Assembly (NCBI RefSeq): GCF_040932035.1
Contig: NZ_JBFRBB010000001.1
Span: 248,001 to 312,000 of the forward strand
Source of the DNA: Hoeflea_A sp040932035
GTDB lineage: Bacteria > Pseudomonadota > Alphaproteobacteria > Rhizobiales > Rhizobiaceae
DNA length: 64,000 nt
Direction of reading: 5' to 3'
Positions 1 through 9,361 of the stretch are shown in pieces; positions within the stretch are counted from its first letter, which is position 1, and each line of letters begins with the position of its first letter. The notes under the pieces are model-generated. The model did no database searches and was not told where the DNA came from. It was given only the letters and a program-made list of their open reading frames with translations. The position numbers and the translations under genes are program-made.

Positions 1-1040
1 AAAAGGACTCCGTCAAGAACGTCCTTCATACCTCCGAAATCGAGCTCTGCCTCGGCAAGCACGTTTCGGCAAGGCTCCTGGGCGCCCATCAGGAGCTGGC
101 CTTCCGCGTCGGCAAGATCAGGAAAAAATTCGCCACGCAATACGGTTTCGTCGTTCCTGAAATCAAGGTAACGGACGATTTCTCGGTACCGGACAAATCC
201 TACCAGATCCGCATTCACGGAACGACCATCGCCGCCAGCGAACTGCGCGTCGGTGAGGTCATGGTGGTGATCGGCAATGGCCGGCGGCCGACGGCGCCCG
301 GCGAAGATATTCGCGAGCCGGCCTTCGGGTTGCCGGCTGTCTCCGTCACCGAGAACCTGAGCGAAGAACTCAAGCGCGAGGGCTTCCACCCGATCGACAA
401 CGTGTCCGTTGTTCTGACCCATTTGAGCGAAGTTATCCGCAATAATCTGCCGCAGCTTCTTTCCTACAAAGACATGAAAGCGTTGCTCGACCGTCTCGAT
501 CCGGAATACAGGAAGCTCGCAGATGAGATCTGCTCCAATCACATGTCCTATTCGGGCCTGCAGGCCGTGCTCAAACTGCTGCTTGCAGAGCGCGTGTCGA
601 TCCGCAACCTGCATCTGATCCTCGAGGCCGTGGCGGAACTGGCGCCGCATTTGCGCAAAACCGAGCAGATCGTCGAACATGTCCGCATCCGCATGGCGCA
701 GCAGCTGTGCGGCGATCTTGCCGAAAACGGAGTGCTGCGTGTCCTGCGGCTCGGCAATCGCTGGGATCTTGCCTTCCATCAGGCGCTCAAGCGCGACGCC
801 AAGGGTGATGTCGTCGAATTCGATATCGAGCCGGCCTTGCTTGAGGAATTCAGCGAGCAGGCGACCAAGGTCATACGCCAGCACCTCGATGCCGGTACAA
901 GGTTTGTGCTGGTAACGGCACCCGATGCGCGGCCCTATGTGCGCATGATCATCGAGCGGCTGTTTGCGACGCTGCCGGTCATCTCCCATGTGGAGATCGC
1001 CAAGGGGGTCGAAATCCAGATTCTGGGTTCCATCTCATGA
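1..1040 (+). CDS. flhA: FlhA, flagellar type III export gate protein (C-terminal part)
   Basis: The reading frame is open from the first codon at base 3 and has no start, so the N-terminal membrane half lies upstream of the window. About 345 residues are visible. They match the cytoplasmic FlhA domain: a Y-G-F-V-V-P stretch, a Y-Q-I-R-I-H-G segment, and the helical L-L-x-E-R-V-S-I-R-N-L region that docks export chaperones and substrates. FlhA forms the nonameric ring of the flagellar export gate. The stop overlaps the fliR start by 4 bases (ATGA), which indicates translational coupling in one flagellar operon. Identification is firm; only the start is missing. Confidence 0.95.
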   Translation, partial: KDSVKNVLHTSEIELCLGKHVSARLLGAHQELAFRVGKIRKKFATQYGFVVPEIKVTDDFSVPDKSYQIRIHGTTIAASELRVGEVMVVIGNGRRPTAPGEDIREPAFGLPAVSVTENLSEELKREGFHPIDNVSVVLTHLSEVIRNNLPQLLSYKDMKALLDRLDPEYRKLADEICSNHMSYSGLQAVLKLLLAERVSIRNLHLILEAVAELAPHLRKTEQIVEHVRIRMAQQLCGDLAENGVLRVLRLGNRWDLAFHQALKRDAKGDVVEFDIEPALLEEFSEQATKVIRQHLDAGTRFVLVTAPDARPYVRMIIERLFATLPVISHVEIAKGVEIQILGSIS

Positions 1041-1789
1041 TCACCGACCCGGAGGGAACGGTGCTGGCGCTGTTTGCCTCTTTCTGCCGGGTCGGCGCCT
1101 GCTTCATGCTGATGCCCGGCCTTGGCAGCTTCCGCATACCCACGCAGATCAGGCTGTTTGTCGCAATCGCCGCCTCCATGGCTTTGCTGCCGCTGATGTG
1201 GCAGGAGATCTACCCCAAGGTTGCCGTCTCCACGGGGGGCTACGTGGCCCTGATATTCACGGAAATCCTGATCGGCGCGGTGCTCGGTCTCGTCGCCCGA
1301 TATTATGCGCTGGCGCTGCAGTTTGCCGGCACGGTGATGTCGATGATGATCGGCTTTAACGCTCTGCCTGCTGCCGGTGTGGCGGAACAGGAATCGCAAA
1401 CCCAGCTCAGTGCTTTTATCGGCCTGACCGGTCTGCTTATCCTGTTTATGCTCGATTTCCACCACCTCGTCATTGAGGCGCTGACGATGTCCTACGAACT
1501 CATTCCGGTGGGCGGCGGTTTCGACGCGCAACTGGCGCTCGTCACCTTGTCGGATACGCTGTCGACATCATTCATGACGATGCTGCGGCTGATCAGCCCG
1601 TTTCTCATCTACGGTCTGGTCTTCAACCTGGCGGTCGGCATGATCAACAAGCTTGCGCCGCAAATACCGGTCTATTTCATCTCGCTGCCGTTCATTCTGA
1701 CCGGCGGCCTGTTCCTGCTGTTTTTCGGTTCCGGTGAATTCTTCCGCCAGTTTGCCGATGGTTTCATGCCGGTGTTCGATGGCCGTTAA
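1037..1789 (+). CDS. fliR: FliR, flagellar export apparatus membrane protein
   Basis: A protein of 250 residues, the usual FliR length, with about six hydrophobic segments spread over the chain. The N-terminal half carries the family pattern around M-L-M-P-G-L-G-S and the later segment with F-N-A-L-P-A-A-G. FliR packs with FliP and FliQ as the core channel of the flagellar type III secretion gate. The ATG overlaps the flhA stop by 4 bases, and its own stop overlaps the next gene by 11 bases, so this is a tightly coupled operon. The flhA-fliR order is typical of rhizobial flagellar clusters. Confidence 0.93.
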   Translation: MITDPEGTVLALFASFCRVGACFMLMPGLGSFRIPTQIRLFVAIAASMALLPLMWQEIYPKVAVSTGGYVALIFTEILIGAVLGLVARYYALALQFAGTVMSMMIGFNALPAAGVAEQESQTQLSAFIGLTGLLILFMLDFHHLVIEALTMSYELIPVGGGFDAQLALVTLSDTLSTSFMTMLRLISPFLIYGLVFNLAVGMINKLAPQIPVYFISLPFILTGGLFLLFFGSGEFFRQFADGFMPVFDGR

Positions 1790-2180
1790 CGCACACGAAG
1801 AAAGGGCCCGCAATCTTGCGCGCCTGGCCGCCCTGCAAAAGCAGCTGCAAAAACTGGCCGAAGCCGATCTCGCCGAAACCACCCGGCAGCGCGAAGAGTT
1901 GCGCGGACAGATCGAACACCTGCTTGAGGTGATGAGCGGACTGTCCGAGCTTCACCGCCTGTTCCCGCATCTTTATGCACGGCAGCTCGGCACGCTGCGC
2001 AGCCGCGAGCAGACCCTTATTGGCCAGGCGCAATTGCAAGAGCAGAAAATCGTGCGGGAACGCACCAAAAACGAACGTATCGGTGAGCACCTGGCCGACG
2101 CGAAAGGCGAGGCGGAACGCTACCAGGAAGACGAGGCCCTCCTGGATCTGCTTGAGCTGGTCAAGCGGCCGGCGCCGTAA
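1779..2180 (+). CDS. Coiled-coil protein in the flagellar operon (FliJ-like)
   Basis: A 133-residue protein made almost entirely of charged, heptad-like helix (rich in E, R, Q, L and A), with no signal peptide or membrane segment. The chosen ATG at 1779 lies inside fliR and overlaps it by 11 bases; a longer frame from 1734 would overlap much more and has no reason to be used. Its position directly after fliR, its size and its coiled-coil character suggest a soluble export accessory protein of the FliJ type. That role is inferred from context and shape, since no diagnostic motif is visible. Confidence 0.65.
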   Translation: MAVNAHEERARNLARLAALQKQLQKLAEADLAETTRQREELRGQIEHLLEVMSGLSELHRLFPHLYARQLGTLRSREQTLIGQAQLQEQKIVRERTKNERIGEHLADAKGEAERYQEDEALLDLLELVKRPAP

Positions 2181-2276
2181 ACCGGCAACGAAAAATGCCT
2201 GCCGATAGGCGGCGCTCAAGCCTCCCGTAAGCTTCATCAGGCATAGTGCGTTTCGACGATAAACAGGGTTTGTCCA

Positions 2277-2792
2277 TTGTCTATTTCTCCGCCCAGCGAT
2301 CTGGTTCTGGATGTCGTACGCGCAGCTGACCCTGAAAGCGTGCGCGAGGCTCACCGCAAACTGCTCGACAGAGCGTCCGCTGCTTCCCAAACCGCATTTG
2401 AGGCCGTTGCCAACAGACCGGTCGGTGCCGAGGTGAAGGTGCAGGACGGCGATATTCCGCAAACCTATCGGGATTTCGAAGCCATGGTGCTTCAATCCTT
2501 CGTCAAGCACATGCTGCCGACGGATGCGGAGAACGTATTCGGAGAGGGAACTGCGGGCGATGTCTGGAAGGGCATGATGGCCGAGCAGCTGGGCAATGCC
2601 CTGGCAAAAGGCGGCGGTATAGGGATAGCGCAACAGCTTGCCGCGCAGCGCGCCATTGCGGAAAGCAACGAGGAGCGCGCGGCCGCGGCCGGCAACAATC
2701 TCAACTATGCAAATGGTCTGGTGCAGCAGATCCAGCTCGACATGCTGCGCGCTGCCGAAGAATTTTCAGGACTGTTCGATGAACAGACGTGA
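2277..2792 (+). CDS. flgJ: Flagellar rod-binding protein, FlgJ N-terminal type (CheL-like)
   Basis: A 171-residue protein. Residues 60-115 carry the rod-binding domain pattern: Y-R-D-F-E-A-M-V-L-Q-S-F-V, then G-x-A-G-D-V-W-K-G-M-M-A-E-Q-L, then a glycine-rich G-G-G-I-G-I-A segment. It lacks the muramidase domain found in enterobacterial FlgJ, as is usual in alphaproteobacteria. It should cap the growing rod in the periplasm. The start is TTG at 2277, with an AACAGGG-like ribosome site about 8 bases upstream; no ATG is available near it. It follows the coiled-coil gene by 96 bases on the same strand. Confidence 0.85.
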   Translation: MSISPPSDLVLDVVRAADPESVREAHRKLLDRASAASQTAFEAVANRPVGAEVKVQDGDIPQTYRDFEAMVLQSFVKHMLPTDAENVFGEGTAGDVWKGMMAEQLGNALAKGGGIGIAQQLAAQRAIAESNEERAAAAGNNLNYANGLVQQIQLDMLRAAEEFSGLFDEQT

Positions 2793-2861
2793 TGTTTTTT
2801 ACTTGATTTCAATTTCCCGGGGCGAACCCGGGTCAAGCTTGGTTCGGGAGGCGTGAACCAT

Positions 2862-3230
2862 ATGAGTAGCCAGAATTCGGACGACCGGGTGACCAAGGTT
2901 CTCGGCAGGCTGAACGCAATCCTCGAAAAGGAGAACGCCGCGCTGGGCACCGACCCGAATTTCGACGTCAATGCTTCCAATATCAATAAAAGCCGCTGCC
3001 TTTACGAGCTGTCTGCTCTGACCAAGACGGTGCCGCCTCAAAATATGAGCCGGTCGCACGGCCAGATGCTGCGTGTCATCCATGAAAAGCTGGAGCGCAA
3101 TACGCTCAAGGTGAAGGCGCATCTGGATGCTGTGCGCAATGTGACGGATCTTCTGCGCGATGCCGCAAGGGAAGCAGAAGCGGACGGCACCTACACAGCT
3201 GAACAGTTCTATTTGCGTGAGGCCGGATGA
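2862..3230 (+). CDS. FlgN-like flagellar chaperone, probable
   Basis: A 122-residue soluble helical protein with many charged residues, placed between the rod-binding gene and a membrane-anchored gene in the flagellar operon. Size and composition fit the FlgN type of type III export chaperone, which binds the hook-associated proteins FlgK and FlgL. I see this as a distant likeness, not a clear motif match. ATG 2862 is preferred to GTG 2853 because the GGGAG at 2846-2850 is 11 bases before the ATG but only 2 before the GTG. The stop overlaps the next start by 4 bases. Confidence 0.65.
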   Translation: MSSQNSDDRVTKVLGRLNAILEKENAALGTDPNFDVNASNINKSRCLYELSALTKTVPPQNMSRSHGQMLRVIHEKLERNTLKVKAHLDAVRNVTDLLRDAAREAEADGTYTAEQFYLREAG

Positions 3231-3736
3231 TAAAACTCGTCATCTCAGGTATCTGGATCTGCGGAGTGACGCTGGCGTCCGTCTATTTTTCCCTGCAGAT
3301 GTCATCCGGCGGCTCCGAACGGTCCAAGCAGGACGATTTTTTCGGCGGGCTGGATTACGTACGCACGGACCTGATGTCGATCCCGGCGATCTTCGAAGGC
3401 GAAGTTCGCGGCTATTTCATCACCCGCCTGGTCTATACGGCCGAGCCTGACGTCATTAACGAGCTTAGCGTTCCTCCCCAGGTGCTGATCACCGACGAAC
3501 TGTTTTCGCTCCTGGTCGGCAACAGGGTAATCGATTTTACCCGGGTTGATGAATTCGACCTCGATGCTTTTCGGGTTGTCGTCAGGGACGGTTTGAACGA
3601 GCGGCTTGAAAAGAAAGTCTTCCATGAAGTTCTGGTCGAACAGATGGAATTCCTGACAAAGACGGAAATCCGCAACAACAACCGCAAGCGCCTGCTTCCG
3701 CCGCCGCCGCCAAAACCGGTTGAAGAGAAAAAATAA
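3227..3736 (+). CDS. Membrane-anchored conserved protein of the flagellar operon
   Basis: A 169-residue protein with one N-terminal hydrophobic segment (about residues 3-23), then a periplasmic-looking domain, then a proline run (six P) before a lysine-rich end. The start overlaps the preceding stop (ATGA), so it belongs to the flagellar operon. The layout of one N-terminal anchor and a small outer domain resembles FliL-type proteins, but sequence likeness is not clear enough to name it. It is the last gene of the operon before the strand switch at about 3.8 kb. Confidence 0.7.
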   Translation: MIKLVISGIWICGVTLASVYFSLQMSSGGSERSKQDDFFGGLDYVRTDLMSIPAIFEGEVRGYFITRLVYTAEPDVINELSVPPQVLITDELFSLLVGNRVIDFTRVDEFDLDAFRVVVRDGLNERLEKKVFHEVLVEQMEFLTKTEIRNNNRKRLLPPPPPKPVEEKK

Positions 3737-3827
3737 GTCTGATTTGCCAATTTGAGGTACCGGCGGCTCTACAGAGCCGGCGGGAAGGAAATCACGCCAA
3801 CCCGGCCTCAGCGTTGCTGATAACAGT

Positions 3828-4820
3828 CTAGTTCGCTTCAGGGTTGCGGTATTGTTCGTTGATCATTCCGAATTCGGCCAGAAGGCGGCCGATCGCGACA
3901 TGCACATAATAGATGCCGAAGGCCGCCGAGCGGTGTTTAAAACCGTGTTTGACCGCCCTTAGCGGCGAGGCTGCCAGCATCAGGAGCGATTTCGCCAGCG
4001 TCCTCAGCCGCCCGGAAAGACCTGGGCGTCGCCGGTTTTCGATCATCGCTGAAATGGCGCCTTCGCGCCGGCTGCGCGCCGTCAACCATGAGCCGGAGGT
4101 GCGTCGGTCGGGGATGGCTTCAAAAACCGGTGCCGTTGCACACCAGGCGAACAGGAAACCGTGTTCATTTGCCCGGCTATAGAAGTCGCTGTCCCCGCCG
4201 CCGATAAAATTGAAAACAGGATCCAGATAAGGCATCGGCATGGATTCCAGAACCTGCCGGCCGATCAGAACATTGCCGGAGGAATAGAGGATAGGTACTC
4301 GTCCCGAATGCAGATAGGGCGGCGCAAAAACCGGGTGCTCCTCCAAACGGTCCGTTCGCTCGCTTTCAAATATGGGAACCTGCGGCGCTCCGACGATGTC
4401 AGCCCCGAAATGATCCGCAGCTCTGCAAAGATCGCGCAGCCAGCAGGGGTCGGCTTCCTCGTCATCGTCCATGACGGCAATTGCGTTGTAGTTCGAGAAG
4501 GTTTCCCGCACCGTTCGCCAGCCGGCATTATAGGCGTGGCAGTTGCCTCTTTGGTGGGCCACGATGACGAGACCAGGAAGGCGATCGCCGGCCAGAAACT
4601 CACGTGCCGCCAGTGCACCGTGGAGGTGCTCGTCGTCATTTTCCATGACCACCACACAATAGGGACGGTCGAACCTCTGGTCGCTGATCGAACGCAGTGT
4701 CTGTGCCAGTTGTTGCGGACGCCGGAATGTCGGAACGGTAACGACGATATCCGCCGCTTCGGTATCCAGGGACGGCGACTGGTAGAACAAACTGATGTCC
4801 TGAATGGAATTTTCCGTCAT
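3828..4820 (-). CDS. Glycosyltransferase family 2
   Basis: A 330-residue cytoplasmic transferase. Near the N-terminus is the GT-A nucleotide-binding start V-V-T-V-P-T-F-R-R-P. Further on comes the acidic metal-binding run A-V-M-D-D-D-E-E-A-D, and the later G-G-G-D-S-D-F segment fits the ED-like catalytic region. It should move a sugar from a nucleotide sugar onto a lipid-linked polysaccharide intermediate. The start is uncertain: ATG 4820 begins just before the fold, but the AGGAGG at 4839-4844 is 18 bases away. An upstream ATG at 4910 in the same frame would add a basic 30-residue lead. It is divergent from the next glycosyltransferase. Confidence 0.88.
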   Translation of the reverse strand: MTENSIQDISLFYQSPSLDTEAADIVVTVPTFRRPQQLAQTLRSISDQRFDRPYCVVVMENDDEHLHGALAAREFLAGDRLPGLVIVAHQRGNCHAYNAGWRTVRETFSNYNAIAVMDDDEEADPCWLRDLCRAADHFGADIVGAPQVPIFESERTDRLEEHPVFAPPYLHSGRVPILYSSGNVLIGRQVLESMPMPYLDPVFNFIGGGDSDFYSRANEHGFLFAWCATAPVFEAIPDRRTSGSWLTARSRREGAISAMIENRRRPGLSGRLRTLAKSLLMLAASPLRAVKHGFKHRSAAFGIYYVHVAIGRLLAEFGMINEQYRNPEAN

Positions 4821-4971
4821 GTCGTGTGGCCCGTGGAGCCTCCTAGCAATCCGTTTGCACTTCCTGCCTATCACGGTTTTCTGAATTTTGACTGAATACC
4901 CGGCGTTCATCTTTTTGCTCTATGGTCCGCGCTGGTTCACAAGAGATCCGGGTTGAATAGAGAAAACACCC

Positions 4972-6153
4972 ATGCACCTGGTATTCGTGTCATCGCTGCT
5001 TCCGGTCAAAAACCCCGCATCGGGATTTGACATTGCCAACCGTGTCACTGTGGATGCGTTGCGCGAACAGGGGATCAAGGTCAGCCTGCTCGGCTACAAG
5101 TCGCCGGGTGTCGCGATTGCCGAAGCTGACGGCACGGCGGTGCTTGGTGAACAGGAAATCACGACGTCCAAAGTGCCGGCAGCAACAAAACTGCGCTGGC
5201 TGATGACGGCCATTGCGAACCGCACCACCTTCTCGTCTGCCAAAATGCTGGCTTGCGGCAGACCGGCGCTGCTGGACGGGCTGAAGAGCTTGAAGCCTTT
5301 CGATGGTCTTGTTCTCAACTCTGTGCAGTTGCCCGGCGCTTTCATCGACGACTTCAAGAACTATCCGTCGATTTTTGTAGCTCACAATGTCGAGGCGCAA
5401 TCCGCGGCGGAAAATGCTCGCCATGGCGCGAATGCATTCGAAAGGCTGCTGTTCAGGCGTGAGGCGCGGCTGCTTGCCAGGCTTGAAGGAGCGCTGTGCC
5501 GGCAATCGAAATTTCTTTGGACGCTGTCTGAGGATGACAGAATGGCGCTGGCAGGCGCCGACAAGTCCAAATCGGCAGTGCTGCCGCTCGTCACATCGAT
5601 GACCCCGCCGGATCCGCTGCCGCGGGACAGGACCGTCAAATATGATTTCGGACTTATCGGCAGCTGGAGCTGGCGGCCCAATCGTATCGGGCTTGAATGG
5701 TTCCTGACCGAGATCGTACCCAAATTGCCACGGGACACGAGCATCGCAATTGCGGGCGATCTTTCCGGCACTCCGGCGCATGATGCCCATCCGGGATTGC
5801 AGTTTCTAGGCCGTGTGCCTGATGCCGGAGAGTTTTTGAGGTCCTGCGCGGTTGTCCCGCTGGCAAGCACGGCCGGTACCGGCGTCCAGCTCAAGACGAT
5901 CGAGACATTCGAATCCGGCATTCCCTGTGTTGCCACGACGGTAGCAGTACGCGGCATCGACAAAGTGCCTTCGAATTGCACGGTCGCCGATGATCCGAAA
6001 GCGTTTGCCGACGCACTTGTTTTCAGACTGCGCACCACGAAAACTGAAGATGGCGCGGCGATGGACGGCCGCCAATTTCACACCAGCCAGAAGAGCATGT
6101 TGTCAGCGGCAATCGGAATGGGCGTTAACGTAGTTCTGCAAAAGAGTCTCTGA
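4972..6153 (+). CDS. Glycosyltransferase family 4 (GT-B fold)
   Basis: A 393-residue transferase. The start matches the first GT-B strand (H-L-V-F-V-S-S-L-L-P-V-K-N-P). The C-terminal half holds the donor-side features F-G-L-I-G-S-W-S-W-R-P-N, then a loop with A-S-T-A-G-T-G-V-Q-L-K-T-I-E, where the E replaces the usual E-x7-E arrangement. It is the first plus-strand gene of the polysaccharide cluster and is probably cytoplasmic or peripheral at the inner membrane. The sugar donor and acceptor cannot be told from the sequence. A gap of about 200 bases follows. Confidence 0.88.
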   Translation: MHLVFVSSLLPVKNPASGFDIANRVTVDALREQGIKVSLLGYKSPGVAIAEADGTAVLGEQEITTSKVPAATKLRWLMTAIANRTTFSSAKMLACGRPALLDGLKSLKPFDGLVLNSVQLPGAFIDDFKNYPSIFVAHNVEAQSAAENARHGANAFERLLFRREARLLARLEGALCRQSKFLWTLSEDDRMALAGADKSKSAVLPLVTSMTPPDPLPRDRTVKYDFGLIGSWSWRPNRIGLEWFLTEIVPKLPRDTSIAIAGDLSGTPAHDAHPGLQFLGRVPDAGEFLRSCAVVPLASTAGTGVQLKTIETFESGIPCVATTVAVRGIDKVPSNCTVADDPKAFADALVFRLRTTKTEDGAAMDGRQFHTSQKSMLSAAIGMGVNVVLQKSL

Positions 6154-6357
6154 AGCGATGGTAATTTATTGGATAGCCCCAATATACTGACTGTCTTGAT
6201 CGATGAAGAAATTCGATTGTATTTCCGATGCATAAAAATCACAGGATTTTCCGGCATCAAATACGTTTCCTTGAATATTCAAGGGATTGAGTGACGGATT
6301 GGGTCAAGGAACCACGCCGGCGGCTGCGCGTTCAGCCGCAAACTGACAGAGACATTG

Positions 6358-7152
6358 ATGCTACGGACTTCGTTTAAATCAGTATCCAAACCCGCGGGCC
6401 GGGATATATTCGACATCGATGTGGCATGGCTGGATCGTGCACAGGCATTTGCCGGCATCAAGAAGGCGCTTGCTTCCAAAGGGCAGACCATCGTTGCGTT
6501 TCTCAACGCGCACAATGCCAACCAGGCGATGATCAACAACGATTATCACCATGCACTGGAGCACTGCACCGTTCTTCCCGATGGCATTGGAGTCGATCTG
6601 GCCGCAAGGGCACTTTACGGTGCGCCGTTTCCAGCCAATCTCAACGGCACCGATTTCATTCCTGCTCTGCTGGCCTATCTGACAAAACCCAGCAGGATTG
6701 CGCTGATCGGTGCACAGCCGGATGTGTTGGCAGAGGCGACGCAAGCCTTTCAGCGCGATATTCCCTGGCACGAATTCATTGCGGTTTCCGACGGTTACTT
6801 CAACAAGGATGACAACGGAAAAATCCTTGACGAGCTTGCTGCGCTGAAACCCGATATCGTTCTGGTAGCGATGGGCAGTCCGACCCAGGAACTGTGGATC
6901 GAAAACAACATCGGCGAGGAGCACGGCAAAGTCGTCATCAGTGTCGGCGCCCTTTTCGATTTTGTTTCCGAAAGGGTGCCGCGCGCGCCGGATATCTTTC
7001 GCCGGCTGCGTGGCGAATGGATTTTCAGACTGTGGTGGGAACCCCGCCGGCTTTGGCGGCGCTACATACTGGGCAATCCGTTGTTTTTGTTTCGCGTGCT
7101 GCGTTATAAATATCTGCGCCGAAGCAACACCGGCGGGCAGGCCACGGCCTGA
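6358..7152 (+). CDS. WecG/TagA/CpsF family glycosyltransferase (GT26)
   Basis: A 264-residue protein with the family signature: N-A-H-N-A-N-Q-A near residue 50, then D-G-I-G-V-D-L-A-A-R with the catalytic-type aspartate, then N-G-T-D-F, and a C-terminal G-x-L-F-D-F-V-S segment before R-A-P. Enzymes of this family move N-acetylmannosamine(-uronate) or glucuronate onto undecaprenyl-diphosphate-linked sugars. ATG 6358 is used; a TTG at 6355 is in frame but adds only one residue. The gene lies between a GT4 gene and a DUF6492 gene on the same strand, so it is part of the repeat-unit assembly set. Confidence 0.92.
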   Translation: MLRTSFKSVSKPAGRDIFDIDVAWLDRAQAFAGIKKALASKGQTIVAFLNAHNANQAMINNDYHHALEHCTVLPDGIGVDLAARALYGAPFPANLNGTDFIPALLAYLTKPSRIALIGAQPDVLAEATQAFQRDIPWHEFIAVSDGYFNKDDNGKILDELAALKPDIVLVAMGSPTQELWIENNIGEEHGKVVISVGALFDFVSERVPRAPDIFRRLRGEWIFRLWWEPRRLWRRYILGNPLFLFRVLRYKYLRRSNTGGQATA

Positions 7153-7177
7153 CCCGCACTGAACGGGAATACTCAAT

Positions 7178-8047
7178 ATGCGCACAGCCGTGGTAACGGC
7201 CTCCTATGCGGCGGATTTCGAGCGTTGCCGTCTGCTTTGCGACAGCATGGATATGCGCCTGAAAGGCGACTGGAGCCATTATATTCTGGTGGAACAACGC
7301 GATGTTGCCCGGTTCAAGGCGCTGCAGAGCGCCAGGCGCAGGATTGTCGATGAACGCGAGATTTTGCCGGACTGGCTGCGCCCGTTTCCGGACCCGCTGA
7401 CACTGGGCAAACGCCGTGTCTGGCTCGGGCCGCATGCTGTGCCGCTCAGGGGTTGGCACGTGCAGCAGCTGCGAAGGCTCGGCATGGGGCGACTGCTTGA
7501 CGAGGCAGTCATTTTTTCCGCCGATTCAGACGTCGCCCTGTTGCGGGAATTCGACCCCGCGGATTTATGGGAGGACGGCAGGCTCAGACTGTACCGCCGT
7601 GACGACGCCATTACCGCCAGCATGGCCGAACACGTGCGCTGGGTAAAGCGGACCGACGCTCTGCTCGGACACGAGGACGGCACGGGATCGCAGCCGTACC
7701 ATGATTACATCAACACGCTGATCGGCTGGCGCACCGACGCGCTTGCCGCATTGCTCGACCGGATCGAAAAGGTCAGCGGTGTCAATTGGATGCGTGCCAT
7801 CGCCCGAAACCGGGCAATATCCGAATGCACACTCTATGGCCGCTTTGTCGACGGACTTTTGAACGCAGAGGGTCACGTCCATTGCGCCGAGGCACTATGT
7901 CATGTGATGTGGCTTGGAAACGGACGTCCCGACCGAAACGACCTCCAGTCCTTCATCCGGAACATGGAGCCGCACCAGATCGGCATCGGCATCCAGTCGT
8001 TCATCGGCTACGACCTGAACGACATCCGTCAGATCGTTCTGCCCTGA
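7178..8047 (+). CDS. DUF6492 family protein, probable glycosyltransferase
   Basis: A 289-residue soluble protein. The N-terminus, with V-V-T-A-S-Y-A-x-D-F-E-R-C near residue 5, and the later F-S-A-D-S-D-V segment match the DUF6492 family, which resembles GT-A transferases with a D-x-D metal site. It starts 25 bases after the GT26 gene on the same strand, so the two are probably co-transcribed. The reaction is unknown; the role in polysaccharide assembly is inferred from the D-S-D motif and the neighbours. Its stop lies 8 bases from the stop of the convergent flippase gene. Confidence 0.8.
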   Translation: MRTAVVTASYAADFERCRLLCDSMDMRLKGDWSHYILVEQRDVARFKALQSARRRIVDEREILPDWLRPFPDPLTLGKRRVWLGPHAVPLRGWHVQQLRRLGMGRLLDEAVIFSADSDVALLREFDPADLWEDGRLRLYRRDDAITASMAEHVRWVKRTDALLGHEDGTGSQPYHDYINTLIGWRTDALAALLDRIEKVSGVNWMRAIARNRAISECTLYGRFVDGLLNAEGHVHCAEALCHVMWLGNGRPDRNDLQSFIRNMEPHQIGIGIQSFIGYDLNDIRQIVLP

Positions 8048-8054
8048 CGCAGCG

Positions 8055-9320
8055 CTAAATTATCCGCCCGGCGGATTTACGCAGCGCCGGGTATGTAAGC
8101 AGCGCCGAAAGCAGATAAAGCAGGAGGAAAACGCCATTGAGCAGCGGCGCCCATTGGCTGACATCGCTGTAGGAGACGAGAAGGCCGGAAAGCATGGCCG
8201 CCTTTGAAAGGCCGATGAGTGTCATATTGATCGTGCGGATGAACGTCCGGCCGGTCGCATAGAGCAATTCGGACTGGTATTCGATAAGATTGCGCAGCGC
8301 CGGCACCGCCACAACAAGAATAAGCAGCGGTGCGGCTTCCGCGACATTCTTGCCGAGAGCCTCCGGGTAGATGGTCAAAAAGCCGGCGAAGAACAGCAGC
8401 GCCGCAGTCGAGATCAGTGCAATACCCCCTTCGATCATGGCCCGGGTTTTCATCGAGGCGATGGTATCGCGCGAACGCATGATCCCTTGCACCAGCATCA
8501 TGTTGAAGGTGCGGATCGGCAGCGCGGTGAGATCAACCAGCCGCATGATGATGGCGTAAAGGCCTGCCGTTACCGGACCGCCGATGCTCAGAACCAGGAG
8601 CTTGTCGAGCTCGGACTGCAGGTAGAACAGGATTTCGGCGCCTGCCACCGACAGGGAATCGCGCCAGCGCCGCAAATAAAGTGCCGGAGACCAGCGCAAT
8701 TTGTATCTCGGATAGAACACGCTGAGGGCAATTGCCATCACAATTGCGTTAGCGGCAAAGTAGAACCAGGCCCATTGCGCAAGGCTTGTATCGCCCAGAT
8801 AGGCAAAGAGCAGTGCCGCCGCCGCACGAACGGACGATCCGATGACCACAAGCACTGCCGCGCGGGCGAACCGACCCATGCCGTTGCATACGATCATGAC
8901 GATCTCTGCGGAGCGCCACAACAGCGCTTCGGACAGGACAATGACTGCAAAGGTGCCAAGGGTGATATCGGCTGCAAATACCAGAAAATAAGAGATCAGA
9001 GCCGCCAACGCGACCACGGGAACGGAAATGGCAAGGGCAAACATATAGCCGGCGGAATAAGCGCCGATCAGCCGCGGCTTGACCGTCGCCGCGCGGTAGA
9101 GCGGTGACGAGAAACCGAGCGCGGTTATCCGCGACAGCACGATCCCCATTGCCGATGTTGTCGCGAAGATACCGAAATCGGCGATCGAAAGCGTATTTGC
9201 AATGGCGATGAAATAGGCGAGCGAAATAACCAGCCGGCCGGCGGAACCGCTGAGCGCCCAGAAATAGCCTCTTAGAATTCTTATGTTGCGCTTAACAAAT
9301 TCTACCCAGTTATGTGGCAC
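8055..9320 (-). CDS. Wzx-type polysaccharide flippase
   Basis: A 421-residue integral membrane protein with about 12 hydrophobic segments and few charged residues in them, as in the MOP/PST flippase family. The early pattern L-S-I-A-D-F-G-I-F-A-T-T is typical of the start of such transporters. It should move undecaprenyl-linked repeat units across the inner membrane. The start is GTG at 9320. The gene is divergent from the GH10 gene, whose longest frame would overlap it, so the two probably share a compact promoter region. No Wzy polymerase or initiating transferase is visible in the window. Confidence 0.88.
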   Translation of the reverse strand: MPHNWVEFVKRNIRILRGYFWALSGSAGRLVISLAYFIAIANTLSIADFGIFATTSAMGIVLSRITALGFSSPLYRAATVKPRLIGAYSAGYMFALAISVPVVALAALISYFLVFAADITLGTFAVIVLSEALLWRSAEIVMIVCNGMGRFARAAVLVVIGSSVRAAAALLFAYLGDTSLAQWAWFYFAANAIVMAIALSVFYPRYKLRWSPALYLRRWRDSLSVAGAEILFYLQSELDKLLVLSIGGPVTAGLYAIIMRLVDLTALPIRTFNMMLVQGIMRSRDTIASMKTRAMIEGGIALISTAALLFFAGFLTIYPEALGKNVAEAAPLLILVVAVPALRNLIEYQSELLYATGRTFIRTINMTLIGLSKAAMLSGLLVSYSDVSQWAPLLNGVFLLLYLLSALLTYPALRKSAGRII

Positions 9321-9361
9321 GCTTGTCCACCGGATATCGTATTTGGATGAATTGCTTAGAC

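Noticed and set aside
3764..3779. Hairpin CGGCTC-TACA-GAGCCG behind the flagellar operon
   Set aside because: A 6-bp stem with no T run on either strand, so it is not supported as an intrinsic terminator.
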